Shown piece by piece: positions 8,103 to 18,300 of a stretch of DNA of 64,000 bases. The position numbers and the translations under genes are program-made. How positions within the stretch are numbered: the first letter of the stretch is position 1; each line of letters begins with the position of its first letter. The notes beneath the pieces are model-generated. The model saw nothing but the letters and a program-made list of their open reading frames with translations. It was not told the DNA's origin and searched no databases. This stretch comes from an uncultured Clostridia bacterium (GTDB lineage: Bacteria; Bacillota; Clostridia; Oscillospirales; Ruminococcaceae): NCBI GenBank assembly GCA_947624745.1, contig CANQLR010000006.1:21986-85985 (forward strand), given 5' to 3'.

Positions 8103-9643
8103 TTATAATTCTACAAACCCCACGAAATTGTAGTAGATATTGATGTCGCGCTCAACATGTCCATCGACTTCGCGCTTCTCGCCGATTTCAATCTTTTGAA
8201 TCAGCCGAGCAAGGGTCGCGCGGTCGAGTTCTTCAAGTTGAGCATAATCTTGAATCATATCGAGCCAATCGTCTACGGATTTCTCACTTTCCTGACTTGT
8301 CACTAACTTCGTGGAAATTTCTTTTTTATGCTCCAACTTTTCGGCACGTTCAGCTTCATACTTGTTAAGCAGGTTAATGCAAACGCCCTCGGGTATACGG
8401 CCCATAACTTTGTCCTCATATGCGGCTTGAATCAGCTTTTCAAGCTCTGCAAGGCGTTTGTCAATCGCTGTAAGTTCAGTTTTGAGCATACTTGTCCGCT
8501 CAGCACTTGCTGATTTTTTCATGGCGAGAATCCGCTCTTTCAATGCTTCACGATTTCTCTGCGCGAGGATAGCCTTGCTCCGAATATCAGTCAACACGAC
8601 GGCAATCAATGCTTTCTGATTTATGTAGTGCGTCGAACAAGCGTCTTTCCCGCCTATAGCGTACCTGTTGCAGACATACGACTTAAACTCCGGCTCTTTT
8701 CCCGATGTTGTCTTGCGGTAATCGCGCATGTATCGCAGTGACGAGCCACAGTCCATGCACCTCAAAATCCCGCCAAACAAGGCAATCATCCCGCTTTTGC
8801 CGGTTCTTCCGCGCCCAGGGTGGTTGTCCATTCGTTGGACCGCGTCCCAGACGTCTTGTGAAATCAATGTCTCGTGTGTGTTCTCAACCTTAATCCACTC
8901 GCTTGGAGGTTTGGTGATTTGCTTGTGATTTTTATAGGACACCGTTCCCGTTTTGTTCTGAACCATGTGACCGAGGTACACTTCGTTACGGAGAATCGAC
9001 TTAACGGTCGTATCGTTCCAATACGGCGATTTGCTGCGGATATTTTCCCGACCGGTCGACATGTAGTAGAACGTCCTCGGAGCAGGTACTCCCTCGGTGT
9101 TAAGCTGCGTGGCGATTTTGCGGAAACTGTCGCCCTGCAAGCGCATATCAAAAATATGCCTAACAATCGGAGCCGTTATCGGGTCGATTTCCAAAATGTG
9201 CTTGTCTGCTTCGCTTTTCTTGTAACCGAGGGGTGCATAACAGCCGACATACTTGCCACTTTTGAATGTAGATTGTTTAACCGCTTTTATTTTAGAGCTT
9301 GTGTCGCGAGCGTAGAGATCGTTCATAACGTTCTTGATAATTACAAGCATTTCGTTATTCTTCTGCAAGGTATCAACGCCGTCGTTAAGGGCGATGAATC
9401 GGCAGCCGAGCGACGGGAACACGAAATCCATATACCGACCTGCCTCTATGTAATCGCGCCCGAGGCGGCTTAAATCCTTGCACAAAACAAGGTTGATTTT
9501 CTTGTCCGTCGCGTCCTGCACAAGCCGATTAAACTCCGGGCGGTCAAACGTTGTGCCGCTCACGCCGTCGTCACAGTAGTAATCAAAGATGTTCCAGCCC
9601 TGCTCTCGGGCATACCTGCCGAGCAGCTCATTTTGAGACTCAA
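8103..9643 (-). pseudogene. Large serine recombinase, 5'-truncated (catalytic serine missing)
   Basis: The frame gives about 510 residues of a large serine recombinase of the TnpX-like group. It has the later resolvase motifs (YYCDDGVSGTTFDRPEF, KDLSRLGRDYIEAGRY), the recombinase domain, a zinc ribbon (CMDCGSSLRYM, then two more cysteines), a coiled coil and a DUF4368-like C-terminus. The upstream frame runs into TGA at about 9644-9646 after QIESQNELLGRYAREQGW, so the first beta strand and the catalytic serine are absent. A GTG at 9563 could start translation, but the product would lack the active site. It lies in tandem with a second remnant, a layout common at the ends of clostridial integrative elements. 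Confidence 0.85.
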
Positions 9644-9645
9644 TT

Positions 9646-9907
9646 TGTCAAGGGCATTTTCCACAAATAATTGTGTGTTTTGCATGACTATAAAAAAGGC
9701 TTTCTTATAATCATAAAATGCAAGTTGCTCGCAACACATTTGAATTATTTAACATGTCCCCATTCAAGATGACCGGTACCCGTAAAAAGGTTGTGAAGAA
9801 AATATAATTACGGCATTTGTCGGGCTGGATTGGGACAAACAAAAAGCACGAAGTATATGGAGTCCTGCGCTTCGTGCTCTTTTTTGGCTGCCCGCCTATA
9901 CCTTTTT
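9646..9907. other. AT-rich spacer between recombinase and TetR remnants
   Basis: The 260 bp hold no convincing gene. A 17-codon frame starts at 9751 (MSPFKMTGTRKK...) and may be the tail of a lost gene. The right part holds a bidirectional terminator listed separately. Confidence 0.4.
9841..9886. terminator. Bidirectional intrinsic terminator
   Basis: AGCACGAAG (9845-9853) pairs with CTTCGTGCT (9870-9878), with an A-run before and a T-run after, so it can act in both directions. On the minus strand it follows the TetR remnant. A near-identical stem occurs at 18431-18465. Confidence 0.8.
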
Positions 9908-10440
9908 TTATTTTAGGAATATCCGGTTGATCAGAGCCGCTATTTCATTTGGACTTTTTGCTGAATCCGTTATGAGCAAGTGCCGCAAGATGTGATACAT
10001 TCCGCGGTTGATAAACTCGGAAAGGTATTCCCTGGCTTCGCTGTTTATATGCGATTCTCCGTTAAAAAACTGTTCAGGTTTCAGAAGGGAAAACTTAGCG
10101 CTGCCAAACATTTTTTCAATATCCTCATCTGAATTATTCCGAAAAAGAACTTTTTCCAAATCGATGTGCGCGTACAAAACCTCGCATAGTTTTAGAAGAC
10201 GCTCCTGCTGCGTGAGATTTCCGTCTTTTGGAATGGACTCCGAGATCTCTGCGATGAGATCTTGTTCAATTTCTATCAGCACATCTCTCGGCTGCCATAG
10301 TATTCATAAAACGTGGAACGGTTGATCTCCGCCCCTATACACAGTTCCTTAACGCTGACCTGATGAATTTTCTTGCTTTTCAGAATTTTCAGCAGGCTTT
10401 CTTTTATCAGCCTTTTTGTCAACATGACTCTTTGATTCAC
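9908..10440 (-). pseudogene. TetR/AcrR-family repressor, frameshifted
   Basis: The GTG at 10440 is preceded by GGAGGTGAAAAC, an excellent ribosome-binding site. The N-terminal part (LTKRLIKESLLKILKSKKIH, then VSVKELCIGAEINRSTFYEYYGS) is a typical TetR helix-turn-helix. Near 10278 the frame breaks: the DNA-binding half ends with REMC while the ligand-binding half continues in another frame as LIEIEQDLIAEISES to the stop at 9908. One base change in length would restore a protein of about 177 residues, normal for TetR. It is divergent from the AI-2E permease remnant, the usual repressor-target arrangement. Confidence 0.85.
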
Positions 10441-10485
10441 CGTTTTCACCTCCGCAAAACAACAAATTTGGGAATGTGTTGTTTT

Positions 10486-10524
10486 ACCGACATTTAACAA
10501 CAACTGTCGGTTGATTTTCCGACA
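10486..10524. promoter_or_regulatory. Probable TetR operator repeats
   Basis: In the divergent gap, ACCGACA (10486-10492) and TGTCGGT (10505-10511) form an inverted repeat, and TGTCGG with CCGACA (10519-10524) forms another, spaced eight bases. Three alternating half-sites between a TetR gene and its divergent neighbour are typical of a TetR operator. Confidence 0.55.
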
Positions 10525-10637
10525 TCTGTTGCAAATAATTATATCAAGGCAGGTTTTATATGTCAAGTGACCTGTCAAAAACGACTTAAAAAGAGGTGTT
10601 TTAATATTTCTTAAAGAAAACTTGAAGGAGGGTCATT

Positions 10638-11200
10638 ATGCAGACGGAAAACAATCATTCATTTCAGCGATAGAGCTTTCTTGTATTTGGGGCAATCGCC
10701 TTTCTGTGGTCGCTGTTTAACTTTTCCGCAGTAGGTTCAATCTTGGGCACGGTTATGCTGATTTTCCATCCGTTTATCATAGGCGGCTTACTTGCGCTGA
10801 TTCTGAGTATACCGTCGAATTATTTTAAGCGGATATTTTTGAAAAACAAAAAGCTGCAAAATAAGCCGTCGCTTGTACGGGCATTGTCGCTTGTCCTTTC
10901 CCTGATCATGATTCTTGCCGCAGCCGCATTGATTATCCTGATCGTCATCCCGCAGGTCGTCAACGTCGTGAAAATGCTGATTGCAAATATCCCGTATTAT
11001 CAGGAACAGCTGAACGAACTGGTTGAAAAACTGGAAAACTCCGGGCAGATCGATTTAAGCGGTATCCAAGACAGTCTAAATCTGGAGAAAACCAAGGATG
11101 CTCTCATGGAGCAGCTGCCGGGGCTTGTGAATACCGTCCTGCAGAGCGCATACGGTATCGTGGGCATTGTGGCGGATATTTTTATTGCTTTGGTACTTCG
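10638..11200 (+). pseudogene. AI-2E family (PurR-type) permease remnant
   Basis: GGAGGGTCATT precedes an ATG at 10638, but an in-frame TAG follows at codon 12 (10671-10673). Beyond it the same frame gives a hydrophobic N-terminus (HPFIIGGLLALILSIPSNYF), a further membrane segment, an amphipathic stretch (YYQEQLNELVEKLENSG) and GIVADIFIALVL, matching the first half of AI-2E transporters. Similarity stops near 11195-11200, where the sequence continues as a methyltransferase in another frame. The gene is therefore dead twice over: a nonsense codon and a 3' deletion. It was probably controlled by the adjacent TetR gene. Confidence 0.8.
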
Positions 11201-11625
11201 ATTATGTCTATTCTATATATGGAATTGGATGGACTACAGATTTACAAGGAACTTTTGAAAAAATTGCTTCTTGCCTGAAAAAAGACGGCATTTTCATTTT
11301 TAGTTGGAATCATACTCTGTATCATTGTGTCGCATTTTCGCGTGAAGAAGGAAAAAATGTGATAGAAAACGGAGCGCTTGTTTTTAGTAAAAGTTATTTT
11401 GACGAGTCATATTATAAAATGCCGGTTCATGACAGTGATGTTATATTGTGTAATCGTAAAATATCAACATATGTTAATGCACTTGCAAAAGCCGGTTTTG
11501 TAATTGAGCAGATGATTGAGCAGAATGATAGAGAAACAATGGAAAGTACCGGAGATACAAGCGATAAGACACGAAAAGCAAAAATGATACCGATTTCGTT
11601 ATGCTTTAAAGCAAGAAAATTATAA
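11197..11625 (+). pseudogene. SAM-dependent methyltransferase, C-terminal remnant
   Basis: From about 11197 the frame reads FDYVYSIYGIGWTTDLQGTF, then LKKDGIFIFSWNH, the post-motif-II region of class I methyltransferases, followed by a C-terminal part ending in SLCFKARKL. The N-terminal SAM-binding glycine loop is absent, because the AI-2E remnant abuts directly. This is the product of a deletion joining two unrelated genes. AT-rich codon use sets it apart from the core genes. Confidence 0.75.
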
Positions 11626-11649
11626 TCGGAGAGGTTAATAAATTCCCTT

Positions 11650-12344
11650 TTGAGCGATGAGTACAAAATTGCTGTCGTTGAAAAATTCGGGTATGGTTTC
11701 AGCGACGTCGTTGATAAAAGCAGAGATATTGATTCTGTTCTTGAGGACACGCGAGCCACGCTGAATGCGGCAGGGCTGCATGCTCCGTATGTTTTATGTC
11801 CTCACTCCATGTCGGGTCTTGAGGCGCTGTACCGGGCGCAGAAATATCCCGAAGAAGTCACGGCGATTATCGGGCCGATATGGCTGCTCCGCGGTATTAT
11901 GACAACATGAAAATCAATATTCCGTTTATGAAAATAACGAGTTTAGCGGCAGGCATAGGAGTTACCCGTCTGATACCCGGCATTGCGGAGAGCGACGCGA
12001 TCCGCCACGGCACTCTGTCCGACAGGGAAAAAGAGATCTATAAGGCAGTTTTTTACAGTCGCACTGCAACTAAGACAATGATCAACGAAGCGGAAACGGT
12101 GAAGAAAAACGCCGAAAAGGTTGACGGTATGGGCGTCCCGCAGCTCCCGATGTTGTTGTTCATTTCAAACGCTTCGGGAGGAACCGGATTCGATGAAGAA
12201 ACTTGGCAAAAAATTGCAAAAGAGTATGTCTCACAGGTCAAAGGCGGAAAATATATAGAGTTGGATTGCCCGCATTATGTTCATGATTACGAGTACAAAA
12301 AAATCCGCGAAGAAACGGTAAAGTTTTTAACCGATATTAAGTGA
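11650..12344 (+). pseudogene. Alpha/beta hydrolase, N-terminally truncated and frameshifted
   Basis: The first frame (11650-11880) reads VVEKFGYGFSDVV and then PHSMSGLEALYRAQ, the nucleophile elbow with serine. At about 11878 the frame breaks; a one-base deletion between IIG and DMAAPRYYDN explains it. The second frame (to 12344) carries the rest of the fold, ending with DCPHYVHDYEY, which supplies the catalytic histidine. The expected 60-80 N-terminal residues, usually with a membrane anchor, are missing. Both lesions argue for an inactive gene. Confidence 0.8.
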
Positions 12345-12711
12345 ATCTGCCAAATAATTATTTGCCTATTCGGTTTATAGCTGATAATCCCCCACGTCTG
12401 TCATAATGATAGGCGCGGGGATTTTAATATTATTTTGCGGGCGGGGAAGGCTACTCCCCAACAAGATTCCGCGCAAGGCAAAATTGAGCATAATGCAAGC
12501 TGGTTTTGTTGCTGCTCGCCTGCCCTCGGCAGCAACGATTGCCTCGGTTGCCTCGCAGACAAAACCCCGCGTGCATACGCGAAATTTGCTCCCGCGGTAG
12601 AATCTTGCTCTAAGATTTCTGCACAAGGATGATAATCTAATATTGCAGTCACTCCCGCTATGAATTACCCTATAATTCCAAAATATATTTCTCTCAAATA
12701 ATCAATTCCTC
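12345..12711. other. Intergenic region before the type III RM locus
   Basis: A terminator-like hairpin lies at 12386-12427 (AATCCCC/GGGGATT arms plus a partly paired interior and a T-rich tail). The rest (12430-12650) is GC-richer, has short palindromes such as GTTTTG...CAAAAC, and holds no convincing frame. Confidence 0.5.
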
Positions 12712-12740
12712 TTGATTTTATGCCTGATTTAGTGTATATT
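12712..12740 (+). promoter_or_regulatory. Sigma-A-type promoter
   Basis: TTGATT (12712-12717) and TATATT (12735-12740) are separated by 17 bp. It would serve the small membrane protein and probably mod and res behind it. Confidence 0.6.
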
Positions 12741-12786
12741 GTATATGTGGATTTTATTTATATATTATACACAAGGATGCTGGTCT

Positions 12787-13470
12787 ATGAAATATTATGT
12801 GATGTCCACAAGGATAACGGCTGCGCTCACTTGCTTATCCTTTATATTCATTTTGATTGCCCATTATGGATTTAACGGTGCAGATGCAGAATTTTGGTGT
12901 AATGTTTGCTTGGCTGTTTTTGGAAGCGGACTGTTGACCTTTATAACATCGTGCATAGGTTATTTTACAGAGAAAAGGCGTACGCTCGAGGGATTTTTCT
13001 ATAGCACACAAACGTTGCTGCATATCATAAATAAATATGATCTCAATTGGAATTTGGAGAGGAAAATAGACTTTTTCCTTGACTATTCAGATGTTGACAA
13101 GTCAGTCTGGGACGCGCAGTTGGGATCGATTTACTTTATGTTAGATCCCGACAGAGAAAAATTCAACTACATCTATCAGGAAATATATAAACCTGTTCTT
13201 GATTTGAATCAGGAAATAGCGTCTCATGAAACTAACTTCAAATGGCATAGAAACGGCAGTGGAAAAAACGATACAGTCATGGCTGACTGTGTTGGCAAAA
13301 TAGAAGCTTTGCTTATGGAAAATACAACCAAAAAACTTACGACGAACGATGGGCAAGAGATACAAATAACACATATTCAAAACAAGTTGGTGCATACCAC
13401 TTTAAAAGAGTTGAACGGCAGATTCTATGACATTATGTATGGCAAGAAAAAAGAAAGCGAGGATTCTTAA
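12787..13470 (+). CDS. Two-TM membrane protein of unknown function, upstream of type III RM
   Basis: The ATG at 12787 is chosen because AAGGAT lies nine bases upstream; the open frame extends to 12739 but overlaps the promoter. The 227-residue product has two membrane helices (about residues 8-27 and 33-55, FWCNVCLAVFGSGLLTFITS) followed by a soluble C-terminal domain rich in charged and aromatic residues. No catalytic motif or known domain was recognised. It ends just before the mod start with no gap, so it is co-transcribed with the restriction-modification genes. AT-rich composition differs from the flanks of mod. A role as an RM accessory or an independent defence protein is open. Confidence 0.75.
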   Translation: MKYYVMSTRITAALTCLSFIFILIAHYGFNGADAEFWCNVCLAVFGSGLLTFITSCIGYFTEKRRTLEGFFYSTQTLLHIINKYDLNWNLERKIDFFLDYSDVDKSVWDAQLGSIYFMLDPDREKFNYIYQEIYKPVLDLNQEIASHETNFKWHRNGSGKNDTVMADCVGKIEALLMENTTKKLTTNDGQEIQITHIQNKLVHTTLKELNGRFYDIMYGKKKESEDS

Positions 13471-15345
13471 ATGGAGAAATTGAGCATGGAGACCCCCAAC
13501 CTCACCTCCTACAACATCTCCCGCATCGCCGAGCTTTTCCCAAACTGCGTCACCGAGGCTTTGGACGAGGAGCGCAGCACGCCCGAGCGCAAGGTCTACA
13601 AAAAAGCCGTGAATTTTGAGCTTTTGAAGCAAATGCTCACGCCCGAGGTCATCGACGGCGAGGAGGCTTATGAATTCACATGGGTCGGCAAAAAGGCGGC
13701 GATCGTCGAGGCAAACAAGCCTATACGCAAGACGCTGCGCCCCTGCCCCGAGGAGAGCAAAAACTGGGACTCGACCGAAAACCTCTACATCGAGGGGGAC
13801 AATCTCGAAGTGCTGAAGCTCTTGCAGGAGAGCTACCTTGGCAAGGTGAAGATGATCTATATCGACCCGCCGTATAACACCGGCAACGACTTTATTTATC
13901 GCGATGATTTTGCTATGGATTCTGAAGAATACGCCGAGGAAAGCGGGCAGCTCAACGAGGAGGGCAACCGCCTTTTCAGGAACACCGACAGCAACGGGCG
14001 CTTCCATTCCGACTGGTGCAGCATGATTTATTCAAGGCTGATGCTGGCGAGGAACCTGCTAACCGACGACGGGGTAATTTTTATTTCGATTGATGATAAT
14101 GAGCAAAATAATATGAGAAAAATATGTGACGATGTTTTTGGAGAAAGTAATTTTATAAACCAAGTAATTTGGGTTAGAAACTCTAGTGGCAAAACGGTAA
14201 GCAAGCAACTTACACAAAATATAGAATATTTATTGATGTACTCAAATTCTACAAATTATATGTTAAATCCTGTTTATAAACCGTTATCGGATTCAACAAA
14301 AAAGCTATATTCTAAAGATGATGGTGATGGAAGGGGCAAGTATCGACTTTATCCACTTCAAAAGCCAGCTTCACCTGGCCCGGAAACAACATACGATTAT
14401 ATCGATAATACCGGTAAAATATGGAGATGTCCGCCAAAAGGTTGGAGAATGAAACAGAGCAAATTAAAAGCTCTTGAAAATGATGGGCGGTTATATATGG
14501 AAGGAACTTCCCTTTCCGAGAAAGCATACTGGAATGAGCGTGAATCTGAAGGGCGGCTGGCCGATACATACTGGGATGATCTTCCAGAAAACAGTGTAGG
14601 AACTAAAGAAGTATCCATCTTACTTGATGGGAAAGTTGTCTTTAACAATCCAAAACCTATAGCATATTTGGTTAGAATGATAAAAGCACAGACATCTAAG
14701 GAAGAAGATGACATTATCCTTGACTTTTTCTCCGGCTCTGCCACCACCGCCCACGCGGTAATGCAGCTCAACGCCGAGGATGGCGGGCACCGTAAATTCA
14801 TCATGGTTCAGCTGCCCGAGCCCTGCGCCGAGGATTCCGAAGCCTTTAAAGCGGGCTACAAAAACATCTGCGAGATCGGCAAAGAGCGTATCCGCCGAGC
14901 AGGCGAAAAGATCAAAGAAGAGACCGGCGCAGATATCGACACCGGCTTCCGCGTCTTAAAGCTCGATGACGCCAACATGAAGGACGTCTACTATTCACCG
15001 GCCGAGTATAATCAGCAGATGCTTGACGGCCTTGAATCGAACATCAAGGACGACCGCAGCGATCTCGACCTGCTGTTCGGCTGCCTCCTCGATTGGGGTC
15101 TGCCGCTTTCGCTGCCCTATACCTCCGAAAAAATCGACGGCTTCACCGTTCACACCTACAACGGCGGCGACCTTATCGCCTGCTTCGATGAAAATATCTC
15201 CGACGCGGCGATCAAGGAGATTGCCAAGCGCCAGCCTCTGCGCGCTGTTTTCCGCGACAGCAGCTTTAACAGCAGCCCCGAAAAGATAAATGTCGGCGAG
15301 ATATTCAAAATGCTTGCCCCTGACACAAGGGTAAAGGTCATTTAA
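13471..15345 (+). CDS. mod: Type III DNA methyltransferase, Mod subunit
   Basis: The 624-residue enzyme modifies adenine in a short asymmetric site and gives the Res subunit its specificity. DPPYNTGNDFIYRDDF (motif IV, near residue 132) precedes FFSGSATTAHAV (motif I, near 418), the beta-class order of type III Mod proteins. The target-recognition domain lies between them. That central part (about 14080-14720, residues 204-417) is clearly AT-rich with A/T-ending codons, while both flanks are GC-rich and use C/G-ending codons, so the recognition domain appears to have been replaced by recombination. It starts at an ATG immediately after the upstream stop, and res follows 12 bp later. Confidence 0.93.
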   Translation: MEKLSMETPNLTSYNISRIAELFPNCVTEALDEERSTPERKVYKKAVNFELLKQMLTPEVIDGEEAYEFTWVGKKAAIVEANKPIRKTLRPCPEESKNWDSTENLYIEGDNLEVLKLLQESYLGKVKMIYIDPPYNTGNDFIYRDDFAMDSEEYAEESGQLNEEGNRLFRNTDSNGRFHSDWCSMIYSRLMLARNLLTDDGVIFISIDDNEQNNMRKICDDVFGESNFINQVIWVRNSSGKTVSKQLTQNIEYLLMYSNSTNYMLNPVYKPLSDSTKKLYSKDDGDGRGKYRLYPLQKPASPGPETTYDYIDNTGKIWRCPPKGWRMKQSKLKALENDGRLYMEGTSLSEKAYWNERESEGRLADTYWDDLPENSVGTKEVSILLDGKVVFNNPKPIAYLVRMIKAQTSKEEDDIILDFFSGSATTAHAVMQLNAEDGGHRKFIMVQLPEPCAEDSEAFKAGYKNICEIGKERIRRAGEKIKEETGADIDTGFRVLKLDDANMKDVYYSPAEYNQQMLDGLESNIKDDRSDLDLLFGCLLDWGLPLSLPYTSEKIDGFTVHTYNGGDLIACFDENISDAAIKEIAKRQPLRAVFRDSSFNSSPEKINVGEIFKMLAPDTRVKVI

Positions 15346-15357
15346 GGGGGCGCGGGC

Positions 15358-18300
15358 ATGAAAATACAGTATAAGCACCAAAAATTTCAGGCAGACGCCG
15401 CAAAGGCAGTCGTCGATGTTTTCGCGGGTCAGCCATATCTCACCCCGACATATATGATGGACCGCGGCGACGGCACATATCAGATAGGAATGACCGAAGA
15501 GGAGGATTATACCGGCCGGAGCAATCACAAAATTATCCCCGAGCTTAACGATACGCTTATTTTGGAGCATATTCAAAAGATACAGCGCGCCAATCAGATA
15601 AAGCCGTCCGACAGTTTGGAGGGGAGATATAATCTGACGGTCGAGATGGAGACCGGCGTCGGCAAGACATATACATATATTAAGACGATGTATGAGCTGA
15701 ATAAGCACTACGGCTGGAGCAAGTTTATCGTTGTCGTCCCGAGCATAGCGATCCGCGAGGGCGTGTATAAATCCTTCGAGACCACTCAGGAGCATTTTGC
15801 GGAGGAATATGGCAAGAAGATACGCTATTTTATATACAATTCCTCCCAGCTCACCGAGATAGACCGCTTTGCCTCCGACAGCTCGATAAATGTCATGATA
15901 ATAAATTCTCAGGCATTTAACGCCAAGGGCAAGGACGCAAGAAGAATTTATATGAAGCTCGACGAGTTCCGCTCCCGTCGGCCGATAGACATTATCGCAA
16001 AGACAAACCCCATAGTTATAATTGACGAGCCGCAGTCGGTCGAGGGCAAGCAGACAAAAGAGAGGCTAAAGGAATTCAACCCGCTTCTGACCCTGCGCTA
16101 TTCCGCCACTCACAAAAGCGACAGCATATATAATATGATTTACCGCCTCGACGCTATGGAGGCATATAACAAGCGGCTTGTGAAAAAGATAGCCGTCAAG
16201 GGCATTTCCGAGTCGGGCAGCACCGCCACGAACAGCTATGTTTATCTTGAAAGCATAAATCTTTCCAAAAAAGACCCGACCGCTACCCTTCAATTTGATG
16301 TAAAGCAGTCGAGCGGCGCCAAGCCGAAGAGCAGGATAGTCAAAATCGGGGACAATCTCTATGACTATTCAAACGGGCTTGAAGAATACAAAAATGGCTT
16401 TGTCGTGAAGTCAATAGACGGCCGCGACGACTCCGTGGAATTTCTGAACGGCATAAAAATCTTTGCGGGAGATGTGATTGGCAAGGTCGATGAAGACCAG
16501 CTCCGCAGAATACAAATCCGTGAGACTATCCTTTCACATATTCAGCGTGAACGCCAGCTGTTTCATAAAGGTATCAAGGTCCTAAGCCTGTTCTTTATCG
16601 ACGAAGTAGCGAATTACCGTGAGTACGACGCTGCGGGTCAGCCGGTGAACGGAAAGTATGCAAAGATGTTTGAGGAAGAGTATAATGATATTGTCGGAAG
16701 TCTGCAAATTGAATTCGGCGAGGACGATTATATCAAATATCTGGAAAGTATCAGCGCCTCCAAGACCCACGCCGGATATTTCTCCGTAGACGGCAAGGGA
16801 AAGATGATCAACAGCAAGGTCGGAAGAAAAGAAACGACCTCCGACGACGTCAGCGCTTATGAGCTTATCATGAAAAATAAAGAGCTTCTTTTGGACCGCG
16901 ACCCGAATAAGTCTCCTGTGAGGTTTATCTTCTCGCACTCTGCCTTGCGCGAGGGCTGGGACAACCCCAACGTGTTCCAAATCTGCACGCTGAAGCAAAG
17001 CTCAAGCGAAGTCCGCAAGCGTCAGGAGGTAGGACGCGGTCTGCGCCTTTGCGTAAATCAGGACGGCGAGCGAATGGATACAAACTCGCTCGGAAACGAT
17101 GTGCATAACGTCAATGTTCTGACGGTTATTGCAAGCGAAAGCTATGAATCCTTCGCAAAGGGCTTGCAAACCGAAATGGCGGAGGCAGTTGCAAACCGTC
17201 CTCGCGCAGTCACGGTGGAGCTTTTTGTCGGCAAGGTCATCAAGGACGAAAACGGCAGCGAGCAGGTCATAGATCAAGACACCGCTTCCGCTATACATTA
17301 TGATATGATCGTCAACGGATATATCGACCGCAAGGGAGCGCTGACTGAAAAGTATCATCAGGATAAAGCTAACGGTGAAATAAAAGTGGCAGAGGAGGTC
17401 GCCGATTCCGCAGCGTCTGTTATGGAAATAATAGATTCAATTTACGACGCCCAAAGTATGCAGCCTGAAAACGCCCGCAGCAATAATGTTGAGCTTCATG
17501 TTAATGAAGAAAAAATGGCAATGCCCGAATTCAAGGCGCTTTGGTCAAAAATAAATGCCAAATCGGTGTATGTCGTTGATTTTGACACCGATGAGCTTAT
17601 CCAAAAGTCTATTGCTTCGCTCGACAGCAAGCTGCGCGTACCAAAGGTTTATTTCCGCGTCGAGACCGGGGCGATGGACACTATCAAGTCCAAAGACGAG
17701 CTTTTAGCGGGTGAATCATTTGTAAAAGAAAAATCTTCAAATTACGGCATAGAGGTCACGGCAAATTCCAATGTAAAATATGACCTTATCGGGAAGCTTG
17801 TTGATGAAACCGGTCTCACCAGAAAGGCTGTCATTGCAATTCTTAAAGGAATCCAATCGCCTGTCTTTAACCAATTCAAGGACAATCCCGAGGAGTTCAT
17901 TCTGAAAGCAGCAGCCTTGATAAACGATCAGAAAGCAACGGCGATCATCGAGCATATAACCTATGACGTCCTTGACGAGCATTACGATACCGACGTATTC
18001 ACCGAGCCGACAATAAAAGGCAAGCTGGGTGTGAATGCGATGAAAGCCGATAAGCATCTTTATGACCATATCGTTTATGACTCGAGCAACGAAAGAGATT
18101 TTGCGACCGAGTTGGACACCAATACCGACGTTGCTGTTTACGTCAAGCTGCCTGACGGCTTCTACATTTCTACTCCTGTCGGTCACTACAATCCCGACTG
18201 GGCAATCGCATTTTATGAAGGAAAGGTAAAACATATTTATTTCGTAGCCGAAACAAAAGGTTCTATGAGCTCAATGCAGCTGAGGCTTATTGAGGAATCA

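Noticed and set aside
8874..9473. A plus-strand frame of about 200 codons inside the recombinase remnant
   Set aside because: The minus strand carries clear recombinase motifs over the same span; the plus-strand product has no domain and no ribosome-binding site.
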